Origin: Prorocentrum cordatum | Taxonomy: Eukaryota; Sar; Dinophyceae; Prorocentrales; Prorocentraceae | Length of the DNA stretch: 64,000 bases | Direction: 5' to 3' | NCBI GenBank assembly: GCA_963575745.1 | Contig: CAUYUJ010015948.1 | Location: 60,861-124,860, forward strand | Shown: positions 1-10,414 of the stretch, one piece after another | Position numbering within the stretch: the first letter of the stretch is position 1 | Layout of the letters: each line of letters begins with the position of its first letter | Notes under the pieces: model-generated | Told to the model about the DNA's origin: nothing | Seen by the model: only the letters and a program-made list of their open reading frames with translations | Database searches by the model: none | Translations under genes and position numbers: made by a program

Positions 1-1040
1 GGCGCAGGCTCGCCCGCGGCGAGGGCGCGCAGGGCTGCAGGCGCCGCGGGCCCCGCCGCGCCGAGGCTGGCCGCGAGGCCAGCGGGCGCCGCGGCCAGCA
101 GCGGGTGCCCCGCCGCGGGCGGCGCTGGGCCTGCGCTCCGCAAGGCCGCCGCGAGCCCCGCGAGGCCGGCGAGGCGGGCGTCGGCCGGGGCAGGGGCGGT
201 GCTCGGCAGCGAGCCGCCGAAGCTCAGCGCCAGGGCGGCGGCGGAGGGCGCCGCCATGCCGCCGCGTCATGGGCCGCGCCCGCGGCCCACTGCCGAGTGG
301 GTGTGCTCGGTTCAAGGGGGGGGTGCTGGGCGGAGGCAGCTCGGAGGCGCCGGGCGGAAGCAGCAGCGGCTCCAAGTCCTTCTGCTTTTCCCCCTGCTTC
401 TCCTCATCTTCACATCCCCCCTTCTCCTCCTCCTCCTCCTCCTCCAACGCCCTCTTCGCTCGTACCTGCCCCAACCTCTCAATGTAAACACTGTTTGGTA
501 TGAGATATGGTCCTGGCGTGGATCGCAAACAGCGGCCCTGTGTGAAGCCTTAGGGTGCAATCTGCGGGTTGCAACCTGTAGGGTTGTACCCTGTGAGGTG
601 GAACCCTGTGGTGCGGGATCCCATGGGGTGATACAGCCATCATGCTATGGGGCTTTTCCGGCCACAACGAGCCTTGGCCACGAACAGTTCCCCCGACTTA
701 GACCTAATGAACGGCTCGAAAACCAGGGCCCCTCCAGAGCCCAACGCGGCGCTTACTTCAACGTCTTGACTTTACCCTATGCATCAGATGGTGCCCCATC
801 AAACGGGGATGGGACCCTATGGCGGGCACCGCCAGGAACTGCCGGGAGCGTCCGACATCAAGTCAGAACCCCTCAGTGCAAACACTGCTTTGTGGATCCC
901 AATGATGCGCACCACAACATCAGCGAGTATCTACCAGACGCTGGAGCCGCCATTTGTGGCATGTTATTTTGGAAGCACGAGAAGTCTGCATGAAGCAGCT
1001 CGTTTTCTTTTTCCTGGGTTCGCTGTCAGTGTCCTGGCAT
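1..1040. other. Left edge: GC-rich DNA, possible exon scraps
   Basis: The first 300 bases are very GC-rich and open in several frames, with no recognisable protein. A pyrimidine tract at about 375-450 resembles the intron tracts seen later in the window. It is followed at 477-497 by a short segment that recurs in altered form at 872-892; both can encode a CKHC peptide. The second copy is in a frame that continues to a stop at 993 and includes DPNDAHHNISEYLP. This could be part of a zinc-binding exon, but I recognise no family. Around 560-640 there is a loose repetition of GGGTTG and ACCCTGTG words. Confidence 0.25.
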
Positions 1041-2217
1041 AGACACGAATGGGAAGCCTTACGACATCACCCTTGACAACGTGCTGATTGGAACACCAAC
1101 TGTACTGCCGTTATGTTCGGTTTGGGCTTTACGGTCAACTGACGAGGGAGATTATCATTTTTATCATGCCCCCAGAGGCGGGGTCTAGGATTTTCCAAAC
1201 GATTCTCCCTATCCCCTCCCCCATCTGCCCTATCTGCATCGTCAGCGTTTTCTTATTCGGCGTTTCGACATTGGGCGGAAGGGGGGGGGAGGGGGGGATC
1301 TGGCTCTGGAGCTCTGCATAGTGCGACTGTTTGCAGCAGTGCGTCCTATGGGGGAGGCTCCGCCTGCTCGAAACAGGCGCCACAAACAGCCAAGATCTAC
1401 TCCATGGGGGGGGAGGTAGCGGGGGGTGCGAGGGCCCGCGCCGATCGGCAAAACAATGAATAAGAAAACGATCATCTCCTCCTCGGCCTCCTATTCCTAC
1501 TCCTCCCCGACTGCCTCCTTATGCAGAAACGCTCCGCGAACTTCTCTGCTCTTCCCGCTTTCCCCGAAACAGAGGGGTGGGCAACGCGACTGAACGTTCC
1601 CATATAGTAAGGAATGGTCCGAATGAATCCAAGGCGTGACGCAACTGTTACATGAACCATCTCAACATACTGTACGATCAGAGGCTGCATTGTCCACAGG
1701 GCCGCGCCGAGTGCAAATCACCTGCTCTGAACCAAACCCCATGGCAATTAAACCCTGTTGCCACCGTATCTGGGGTGGCCCGGCCCGCGGGAGAACGTGT
1801 GGATGAATTGAATGATCTGCGCGTGCTTTGATGGTGGCCATTTCGCATTGGAGGCCTAGGCGTCAACGATACGTCTAACACTTTTCGACGCGATGATGCT
1901 CTCGCAATCGCGCAACGTGCTGTCGCGACTGCACAACGTGCTTTGAACGCTGGGTCCCACCGCTCAGTCCTAATTTCCTGGTTCGCTGTCTCGCTTCGCG
2001 AGATCGGAAAGACGGACCAGGGGACGATGAGAGTGAGTGAATGCATCAAGCAATGCTGGTCGTTGGCAGACAACAAGATCATAGCATACGGGCCTTACAC
2101 GCACGGCTCAGCGCGAGCACGCCGAAATCCATAAACCACAATTCGTTTCGCAAGCATCTCAAACCAGAGGTTGTCAAGCATATACAACAGCTCAACTGTT
2201 TCCAATGACAAAAAAAC
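1041..2217. other. No recognisable gene
   Basis: Mixed-composition DNA with G-runs near 1277-1300 and 1405-1425. Open frames are short and lack recognisable domains. I see no RNA gene or mobile-element terminus. Confidence 0.4.
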
Positions 2218-2450
2218 ATGAAATTTAGAATTTACGCGTGCGCACTTCCTCATCATCCCCGTCAACACCATCATCATGACCGCCATCGTCATCATTGCCA
2301 TAGTCATCATTGTCATCCTCACTCATCGTCGATGTCGTCGCCCTCGTCATCATCGCCACAACCATCACCATCATTGTCATTGTCGTGGTCGTCGCCGATG
2401 ATGTCGTCACCATCAGCACTCGCCCGCCCGAGTCATGTGTCTGCATGAGC
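2218..2450. repeat. CAT/ATC-rich simple repeat
   Basis: An imperfect trinucleotide tract of CAT, CGT and ATC words. It makes the plus strand read as His/Ser-rich and the minus strand as Met/Asp-rich. The open frames across it are by-products of the repeat. The following stretch to about 2890 holds nothing I can name. Confidence 0.75.
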
Positions 2451-2889
2451 GAAGTCTGTGCGTCACTGCGCCGCGAGCAGGGTCCGATGGACAACCGCAC
2501 CCACGGCCTGCGTGAGTTCACCGAAGCATTTGCGGGTGGGTGGGTGGGATTGTTGCTCGAACATGGGAGGTGGTCGCGCGCAGTTCAAGTCAACATCATT
2601 GCACCCCACAGGGTACGCCACACATATTGCTCCGGATACGTAGGCTGCACCACGGAGGTTGCGCCATACGATATATACTGCTATCCATAAGCCACAGTAG
2701 AGCAATGCTTTGGGTCCACGCTGTAATCACTAAATTGTCTCGACGGGTTAGGACCTAGAACTGCGACGTCGATTTTTCGTTCCCGAAAAAGCTTGCTGAA
2801 CGGGATGCTGTTGTGATAGAAACAAGTTCCAGCCGAGGGAGGCCAAATCTCGCAGAGACATCCTCGAACAACTGGTGTGGTCTGGGCCG

Positions 2890-4010
2890 TTTCGCTTCAA
2901 ACATCCTCACAACTCTCGTTTCCGAGTTGGTCGGGGTTGGGCGTTTCGTCTGAGGCATTCTCGAACATCGGAGCTCCAAGATGCCGTGGTCTGACGCGTT
3001 TCGCTTGAGACATTCTCTTGCGCGAGACGTGGTCCGACGCGTTTTGCCAGGGACACACTTGCAATTTTGGGCTCCGAGATGCTGCGAGCAAGGTGATCAG
3101 GCGCGTTTCGCTTGCGATATCCTTGCGACCCTGGGCTCCAAGATGCCGCCCGAAAGGTGGTGCGGTCTGTTTCGCCTACGCCATCCTCACGACTCTGGGA
3201 TCTGAGAAGATGTGCGTGAGGTGGTCTGGCGCGTTTCGCCTGAGACATCCTCGAAACTTTGGGCTCTGAGAGGGAGGAGGGACGAGGGGTCAGACCCAAA
3301 CGAACCACTTGATTCCATTTTTCTTTTCGAGTTGTGCTCTGGGAGGGGTCTGCGCGCCGCCTGGTCCATCCTTGCATGCAGCACGACAGGTTGTCCGGCG
3401 CGCTTCGCCTGAGACATCCTCGCAACTCTGGGCTCCGAGATGCGCGCGTCGCAAACATCCTTGCAACTCCGGGCTCCGAGACGCCGCGCGCGAGATGGTC
3501 CGGCACGTTTCGCCTAAGACATGCTCCCAACTCTGAGCTTTGACATGCTGCGCGCGAGGTGGTCCAGTGCGCTTCGCCTGAGACATCCGCGCAACTCTTG
3601 GCTCCGAGGGGGAAGAGGGAGGAGGGGTCAAGACCCAAACAAAACATTTGATTCCACTTCTGTTTTCGAATTGTGCGCTGGGAAGGGTCTGGGCGCCGCC
3701 TGAGACATGCTCGCAACTCTGAGCTCCCAGATGTCTCGCGCGAGGTGGTCTAGCCTGCTTCGCCTGAGACACCCTCGCAAATTCGGGCTCCGAAATGATG
3801 TGCGCGAGGTGGTCTGGAAATAGCTTGAAACATTCTCGCAAGTCGGAGCTCCAACATGCTGCGCGCGAGGTGGTCTGGCTCGTTTCGCCTGAGACATCTT
3901 CAACACTCTGGGCTCCGAGAGACAGGAGGGAGGAGGGGTCCAGACCCAAACGAATCATTTGATTCCACTTCTGTTGTCGACCTGTTTGTGCCTTGGGAAG
4001 GGTCTGGGCG
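2890..4010. repeat. 64-bp tandem repeat with a higher-order unit
   Basis: The phrase GGGCTCCGAGATG recurs at 64-bp intervals (for example 3071, 3135, 3199 and 3263), followed each time by variants of GAGGTGGTCCGGCGCGTTTCGCC and TGAGACATCCTCGC. About every 310-340 bp the monomers are interrupted by a spacer containing ACCCAAACGAA and TTGATTCCA, at about 3294, 3632 and 3942. This gives a higher-order organisation. The 382-residue and 269-residue minus-strand frames over this region are repeat-driven, not genes. The reverse complement of the TGAGACATCCTCGC segment appears in the S-T repeats near 23.6 and 34.3 kb. Confidence 0.8.
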
Positions 4011-4261
4011 CTCCTGGCCCGACGGATGAGGTAGCCAGCGGTGACGCGCGAGCGCGATCCCTTAATGAGGGGGGAGCCGTGCTTGAGCACTCGAACGAGA
4101 GCGCGGTGAGCAGCGAGGAGGCATGACGGGGCAGGAGAACTTGAGGAGGAAACAGGACGGATGGACGAGGGAGACGGGACCAGGCCCAGACTACGTGTTC
4201 GAGAGCATCCATGACGAGGATGCCGTCTGGAAGCGGCATGCAGGAAACGGGGAAGAGGAGG

Positions 4262-4264
4262 GAC

Positions 4265-4314
<50 letters not shown>

Positions 4315-4350
4315 GGAGGAGGAGGAGGAGGAGGAGGAGGAGGGGACGAC
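4262..4350. repeat. GAT/GAG microsatellite
   Basis: Uninterrupted GAT repeats pass into GAG repeats. Acidic or poly-Ser/His frames across it are artefacts. The segment 4351-4700 has no recognisable feature. Confidence 0.9.
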
Positions 4351-4699
4351 GATGATGATGAGGAAGAGGAGGACCAGCGTAAACCCAAGAGTCATCAACG
4401 ATGTTGGAGTAAACCCTTCCTCCAAGCTCACTCTTCATAGGCCCCTACAGCGGTTCATTTCCATTGATGGAACTGCCTCGTTGGAAGACACCCGTTTGGA
4501 GACCCTGAAGCATGCCAAACCATTGTTCTCGGGATTCCAACGTCACAGATCAAACTGACTGTTGCGTCTTGACGATCCTGAATCATGCCAGAACGCCACT
4601 CCTAGGACGTCAACACAAATAATCAATGTAACTGTTGCACCCGCATAATCCAGAATCCTTCCAAAACACCATTTCTGATACGTTGATGATGGGAGTCCG

Positions 4700-4975
4700 T
4701 GAAACTCTTGAAAATTGTGTGAACGAATGTGCGCGGTTCTACGGCGAGAGCCACATTTTGAAAAAGAACCGCCCTGAATCCGGGAAACTCCTGGAAATTT
4801 TTAAAGCGAATGTGCGCCGCGCTAAGGCGAGAGCCACATTTTGAAAACCACTCGCCCTCAATCTGCGAAGCTCTTGCAAATTTTAAACCAATGTGCGCCG
4901 CGCTAAGGCGAGAACCACATTTTGAAAACCACCCGCCCTCAATCCGTGAAGCTCTTGTGAATTTTCAAAATGCGG
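4700..4975. repeat. About 82-bp tandem repeat, partial copy at 5930-6000
   Basis: GTGCGCCGCGCTAAGGCGAG and the following GCCACATTTTGAAAA recur at 4729, 4812 and 4893, which is 81-83 bp apart. A further partial copy starts at 5943, on the other side of the LINE fragment. The LINE scrap therefore lies inside this repeat family. Each unit continues with CGCCCTCAATC and GAAGCTCTTG. Confidence 0.7.
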
Positions 4976-4979
4976 TACC

Positions 4980-5734
4980 ACCTGTGCCGGCGATCCCTGC
5001 AGCTGCTCCGCTGCCGGTTGCGACGGTAGGGCCAAGATGCCCTCGCCTTCTGGGAGCGTGCTGTCACGAGTGCGCAAACGAAGGGGGCGATCCTTGCTTA
5101 CAGAGCTCACCTGGCTACCATTGGTGCCCAGCAGGACGACAACTGGGAGTGGAGGGGACCTCAGGGAAGCCTCCGGCTCACTGACGGGATGGGCAAGCAA
5201 CTACACGAGCTTCGCCTGATCCTACGATCTACTGAATGGTCCGTGTTACAGAACAGGACTCGTCGGGAGAGCCCTCTGGCGGCGGGCGTTCCTTTCCCGA
5301 CGGCTGTGCTGCGGGCCGCCCAAGAAGCACTGCGTACCATCCCTGACATGGCTTCACACATGACCGCGGTACTGTGTGGGTGCGTTGTGTCAGACGCCCT
5401 CCTGCAATCACACACAGCAGGGGAGGCATCGAATACTTGCGACCACTGCGGCGGGCCACACGTGCCCACGCTCGAGCGCCATTACTGGGAATGTTCTGCC
5501 AATGACGATCTACGCCAAGGCGCCCGCACGCCGACTGTTGGCCTTACACGCCGGCTGGGCTGGCCCACAACAGAAATGACCAGGAAGGCAGCAATCACGA
5601 CTTGGCTACCGATGGTGCACACCATGGCCAGGACACAACAACGGGCATTCCACACTCGTTTTGCCACGACACATGACTGGGGGGGCCGCGCACGAAGGAA
5701 CACGGCCCTACAACCCGGGAGGGAAAAATCATAA
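4980..5734 (+). pseudogene. LINE reverse transcriptase C-terminal fragment
   Basis: A reading frame is open from upstream of 5039 to the stop at 5732-5734, about 230 codons. It contains LAFWERAVTSAQTKG, then LRLTDGMGKQLHELRLILR, and a Cys/His cluster CDHCGGPHVPTLERHYWEC. A cluster of the form CxxCG...H.WxC is what I expect after the reverse transcriptase domain of Jockey/I-like LINE proteins, and dinoflagellate copies often have this form. No RT core is present upstream, so this is a 5'-truncated relic. The identification rests on the Cys/His cluster and general resemblance. It is enclosed by copies of the 82-bp repeat. Confidence 0.45.
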
Positions 5735-6000
5735 CCACTGCGGGGATCACAACATGAATGGGACCACAACGGTCGGGGACACACACAATCCTGACGTGAC
5801 ATTGGAATTGGATGTGTTGCAGTACATTACTTGGGTTTTGCGGGGAGGGACCGCTCCCAACCAACGGTCGCCGAGGTTATCGCTCGTGGCGCTCTACGAC
5901 GGGCGCTTCCGGTTCCACCCCCTGTATATTTTCAAAGAGACTGTGCGCGGCGCTAAGGCGAGAGCCACATTAAAAAAATCACCCGCCCTCACTACGTGAA

Positions 6001-6210
6001 GGGAAGGGAGAATGACGGAGGGAGAGGGAAGGGATAATGACGGAGGGAGAGGGAAGAGGGAAGGGAAGGGAGAAGGACGAAGGAGGACGGAGGAGGGAAG
6101 GGGAAGGGAAAGGGAGAAGGGCGAGAGGGAAGAGGAGTTGGGGAATCATGGTGGTGGCGAAGGGCGAGGGCGCGAGGGAAGGGAGAGAGGAGGAGGAGGG
6201 CCAGCCAGAG
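6001..6210. repeat. Purine-rich imperfect repeat
   Basis: GGGAGAATGACGGAGGGAGA-type words repeat imperfectly, giving a homopurine strand. The short stretch before it (5740-6000) holds only the tail of the LINE scrap and the partial 82-bp repeat. No gene is supported here. Confidence 0.7.
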
Positions 6211-6421
6211 GCGCAGCGTGCCGCCGCCCGGCAGCTCACACCGCCGAGCACACACACTCAACAGGCTGTCCACTGCGCGATTGGCTACCCTCTACGACCT
6301 CGGGGCCAAGATCGGATAACTGCTCGGCTGCTGCAGGAGAGGAGTTGGCTCGCCACCGTGCCCCTCTGCGCACCCAGACCTCCGGCGGCCTTTGGGGGCG
6401 CCTTCTAGAAGAAAGAAATTT

Positions 6422-6575
6422 GGTGGCGCGCAGGAGGGAGTAGGGGAGGGGGGGAAGGCTTCTCAAAAAGAGTCTGCTTCTCAGAAGGCGCCAGCCTTTA
6501 TCTAAAGATAAGGAGGCGCCATAGTCTCCTTCTAGAAAGCCTGCCCCCTTCCCCCACCCCCATCTTCGCGTGGCC
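6422..6575. mobile_element. MITE-like element, copy A
   Basis: About 150 bp with imperfect terminal inverted repeats of about 40 bp. The left end has GGCGCGCAGG, AGTAGGGGAGGGGGGG and AAGGCTT. The right end is its approximate reverse complement. A core with GTCTGCTTCT, AGAAGGCGCCAGCC and a small internal hairpin is shared with copy B at 9591-9753. It has no coding capacity, as expected for a non-autonomous DNA element. The transposase source is unknown. Confidence 0.6.
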
Positions 6576-6579
6576 GAGA

Positions 6580-8625
6580 AAAGGGCATAAACATAAACTT
6601 TCAGAGGGACGCAATGATTTCTTGTTTCGACGCTGGGCCCTCCTCGCTGCTGCGCGGAGCTTGCACGGGGGGGCGCCAGGGGCGGCGACGGAGGCGCCGC
6701 CGGGGTGGCCCAACGCAGATCCAGGACTCCGCACGGGTCCAAGAATCCGCATGGAACTCCAGAAAATCATGTCTGTGCAAATGCTTCTTCTTCGAATCTT
6801 CGGCCCCAAGACAACAAAAACAATACCCGGGCCGAAAATAGCCCTCCTGGGGAAGTGGAGGTCGAGACCCCTCGGGGCTCTCGGATTGAAATCCGTCGGA
6901 AGTCTGGGCAACAGCACGCGACGCCATCTTTATACCCGACATGTCTTGCTTGCTCTTGCTCTCTGTGCGCCTTCCTCCTCATCCAAATCGTGGTGCTCCT
7001 CCACGGCTCCCTCCCTCGCTCTCCTCCTCCACCAATCTTCCTCCTTCTCTTCCCGAAACGCCAAGACACTGAGGTCTGATGTCCGGCCCACGCACCGATT
7101 CTACCTCCCCTCACTCACGGAGAACCCAATGGGTGGCAAAGACTTTGCTGGCACCCCCTTGCATGAGCCCTTGCGATTCTTCCTTCTTCTTCTTCTTCCT
7201 CGCCCCTCCCCCTCCTCCTGTCCTCCCTCTTCTTATTCCTTATGTTCCTTCTTCTTCTTCTTATTCCTGCTCTTCTTCCTCCTTCGTTATGAACTAGATT
7301 ATAGATGGACTGAGTCTGGCCACTTGGTCCACCTCCTTTGTGAGCAGTCCTCGACCGATGGTCCTTGAAATGGTTTTTATTATTCTCCTTCTTCCTCGAT
7401 TATCACTTCTCCCCCTTCCTCCTTCTCCTTTCTCCCTCCGTCTTCCTCCCTCTCGCTCCTTGTTCCCCATCGATCAGCGCTCCCCCCTCCCCATCGGGAC
7501 GTGCCGCAGTTCCCGAGCGAGTGCACTGCGTGTCCAAACAGATGGGTCGAGGGCGCCCAGGACAATGTTGAAGCATGGTCGTGCGCAATGGTCTGTCCAT
7601 GGCTGGCTGCCCGGAGGCCATATCAATTTGTCGAGACGATCAGGGGGGCGGCCTCGTGGGAGTCAATACCGAAGAAATGGAGCCCGATATGAACAATGCT
7701 CTTCGGCACATCTGATACCGTGAATCACCCTGCTCGCGCACTGTTCAGCGCAAGGGTTACGTTCGTTCGATGGCCGCCCCAATCGAGGGCAAACCCCTAC
7801 GGGTGGCCAACATCCTTGTGGCTGGGCTCAAAGAAACATGTTGGGCTTCGGCAGGAGTATCACGCCTGTTGATGGTTCAAGCAACTTTTGTTTATTGTCT
7901 TCGCTGGGCGCAAAGACTTTTCCAGATGGCGCAAGCTGAAAATGGGTCCAAGGAAACTCATCATGACATGGGCGGGAGCAGAACAATGGCGGGCTCATCC
8001 CCACGACGTACCACACGTCCATGCGGGAGCAGCACTTCTGCGAACGGACCCCAGCGAGACACGCAGTGTGGCAGAGACGAAGGCATCGGACATGCGGGTG
8101 TCCCAGAATATCACCATGGGGCCTGGTAGGTAGCAGTGGGAGTCGTCTGCAATTTCGATACTCTGAGTGGATCTCATAGAAATGCCGTGAGCACAACATT
8201 TCTTCGGGCGGATGCGTGAGGTTTACTACGGTGCTTTGGCTGCGCGCCACATCCTGCCAATGGTTTTCACACGAGTGCCGCGGGGCCCGAGGGGGGAACG
8301 CATCTCGTCTGCGCTTGGTGTCCTCTAAGCCAATACTGCGGGGTGTATGTGGGAGCATCTGTTGCCAGCCTGCGGAGGGCGCCTCGAGGCTCAGGTTGGA
8401 ACAACATTCCGACGGTAGGATCCGCAGGAGACGCCGCGAGGCGTTGCGGGTCCCTCTGTCCACCGCCACGTGCCCGACGATGGTGTAGGGCGGGCAACGT
8501 GAACAGCAGAGGCGCCCAGCAGTCCCTGCAGCCCAGCCAGCGCCTGCTTGGCCCGCCGCCCTCCTCTCGGAGGGCAACCGAGCCTGCCCCAACGGGCGCA
8601 GAGCTCCCGTTCCTAAATGGAGTCC
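6580..8625. other. No supported gene; pyrimidine tracts
   Basis: Polypyrimidine DNA rich in CTTCTT and CCTCC dominates 7165-7460. The remainder is of ordinary composition. A 297-codon minus-strand frame (7828-8721) runs across it but matches nothing I recognise and overlaps the inverted repeat at its upstream end. I do not call it a gene. Confidence 0.4.
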
Positions 8626-8629
8626 GGAT

Positions 8630-8793
8630 AGATGGGGTCGGAGGATCGCGCTGTATCGACGATGCGTCGCCGACGTCGGCGACGCATCGCCGAAGCTGTG
8701 GTGGAGGAAATTGGGCTCCACATCGAGCCGTACCGTCGATGCATTGGCGATGCGGCGCGATCCTCCGATACTCGGACCCCATCGAAAAAATTT
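8630..8793. repeat. Nested inverted repeat with perfect 30-bp palindrome
   Basis: The outer arms begin with GATGGGGTC plus GGAGGATCGCGC on the left and are mirrored imperfectly by GCGCGATCCTCCGA plus GGACCCCATC on the right. Inside the left arm, 8660-8689 is a perfect palindrome centred on CCGACGTCGG. The whole could fold into a cruciform. It is probably a small fold-back or MITE-like insertion, although no target duplication is clear. Confidence 0.6.
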
Positions 8794-9027
8794 AGAGTGG
8801 TCCCCGCGCAGAAAGTGCGGCGCTCCTCGGGGAGGACCCTCGTGCGCTCAGCGGGACCGCTTGGGACCAGAGCTCCCGTGGGCGAGCCCAGCGGAGCTCG
8901 TGCGAGGCCATCATCCTGGACGGTGGGCAGACAAACAAGCGCGCCACCTGCGGCCGAGAGGGCGGAGGCGGGCCACCGGCCACACGGCGCGATGACGCGT
9001 CGGCGCCAGCGGGCATCCGTATTCAAT

Positions 9028-9182
9028 TGAGGGCAACACAACCCACCCCCGCTAGGGACCCCCCTCCCGACCTGGTGTTCTGGGGATCTTGGCTGTGTGT
9101 GTGTGCGTGTTTTCTGGCCCCCCAAAAACATTTCCACCCCCAGCCAGGATCCCCTGGCGGGGGTGGGTGTGGGTTGTGCTGT
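9028..9182. mobile_element. Fold-back element
   Basis: The arm at 9028-9055 (CAACACAACCCACCCCCGC) is mirrored near 9147-9180 (GCGGGGGTGGGTG and GGGTTGTGCTG). A second inner pair, GGGGATCTTGGCTG near 9081 and CAGCCAGGATCCCC near 9142, gives a nested stem. A GT-rich loop lies between. There is no coding capacity. Confidence 0.55.
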
Positions 9183-9590
9183 CCTCACGTATTACGTGGA
9201 GGATCGTAGTGGCCCGCGATGGCACCGCAACAGCAACGTGCATGACCCGCTGTAAGCACACTCTGCGGGGCGTTTCCTCATCTCCACCGCGATCCTACAG
9301 CTAGGCGTTGCGCAAAACACGCGGACATCGCACAGACCGCGAAGCGCGACTAGGCTCGCCGCCGACTGTCCCAGAACTCCGACGTCGTGACTTTCTCACA
9401 ACGTGGCACCTCGGAGGTCCGGACCTCCCCCAGAGCAGGGACGCGCCGCGCGGCAGCCGCCATTGGCCAACGCCGCTCCTCTCCGTCCCTCTCCCTGCTC
9501 CGGGCCACACTTCGCGCCTGGTGCCGCGCGAGATAGGGTCATCTTCGCGCTTCTGCGGGTGAGCTGGCTACTCCGCTCCACCCCTGGGCG

Positions 9591-9753
9591 GCGCGCACAA
9601 GGGGGTAGGGGGAGGGGGGAAAAGGCTTCGTAGAAGGAGTCTGCTTCTTAGAAGGCGCCAGCCCTACATCTACAGACAAGGCCCGCGCCTTCTGAGAAGC
9701 ATGGGTGATTTTGAAGAGCCTTCCCCCCTCCCCCTACCCCGCTCTGCGCGCGG
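9591..9753. mobile_element. MITE-like element, copy B
   Basis: The ends are strong inverted repeats. The left end runs CGCGCACAAGG, GGGTAGGGGGAGGGGGG and AAGGCTTC. The right end gives its near-exact complement up to GCTCTGCGCGCG. The core shares GTCTGCTTCT, AGAAGGCGCC and a copy-specific hairpin with copy A. The flanks GCTGGCTACTCCGCTCC (about 9563) and GCTGGCCACTCCATTCC (about 9752) are near direct repeats and could be a diverged target duplication or a shared flank. Confidence 0.65.
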
Positions 9754-9906
9754 CTGGCCACTCCATTCCTCGGCGACTCTTAATTTGCAAAGGGGGATGT
9801 TTGCAACCCGCACCCTGTGGGGCGGGCGAGGACCTCGACAGAGTTCCCCGCCCCGAGGAGGCCCGACGAGGGCAATGTGGTGCCCCCAAGCCCTAGTCGC
9901 CGAACT

Positions 9907-9930
9907 CCACTCCACTCCACTCCACTCCAA
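9907..9930. repeat. ACTCC pentamer microsatellite
   Basis: A short run of ACTCC units. The surrounding 9754-10260 is rich in GGCTGG words near 9960-10070 and has no supported gene. Confidence 0.8.
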
Positions 9931-10260
9931 TTCTCTGTGCATGTTTCGTTCTCTGGGGCTGGCCGGGTCGGCTGGCTGGACCAGGGCTGGCCAAGCGCTG
10001 TCTGGCCTGCCCGAGCTGCCTCGGCGTGCCAGCCTGGCCAACCTGGCTGCGCCAGCTGTGCCGGCTGAGCTGGCCGTGCTGGATGGATTCGTTCGGCAGG
10101 CTGGGTCCAGAGACCTGCAACATAATTATCAAGGAAGGACGAGCCCCAGGCAGGCGCCCCAAAGCGAACCTGTATGTGGACAACTGGGCGCTCCACGTGG
10201 GCATTTTGCGTGACTCCTCAGAAACCTACGGCGAAGCACTACACGCAACACTTTTCGGCG

Positions 10261-10298
<38 letters not shown>

Positions 10299-10321
10299 AA
10301 AAAACAAAAAAAAAAAGAGAA

Positions 10322-10370
<49 letters not shown>

Positions 10371-10372
10371 AA
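10261..10372. repeat. GA microsatellite, possibly the LINE 3' tail
   Basis: Runs of GA with an internal A-rich stretch. On the minus strand this is a CT tract that begins about 40 bases after the LINE ORF2 stop at 10415. Many LINEs end in a simple-sequence tail, so this may be the 3' end of the element. A chance neighbour is possible. Confidence 0.7.
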
Positions 10373-10414
10373 GCCGTGCACGTCCAGGGTGCATTGGCAG
10401 TGAAACGTGCGAGG

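Noticed and set aside
3290-4438. 382-codon minus-strand open frame
   Set aside because: It is made of the 64-bp satellite and the GAT microsatellite; the Ile and Leu runs are repeat products.
7828-8721. 297-codon minus-strand open frame
   Set aside because: No domain recognised, and the upstream end lies in an inverted repeat. Long chance frames are expected at this GC content.
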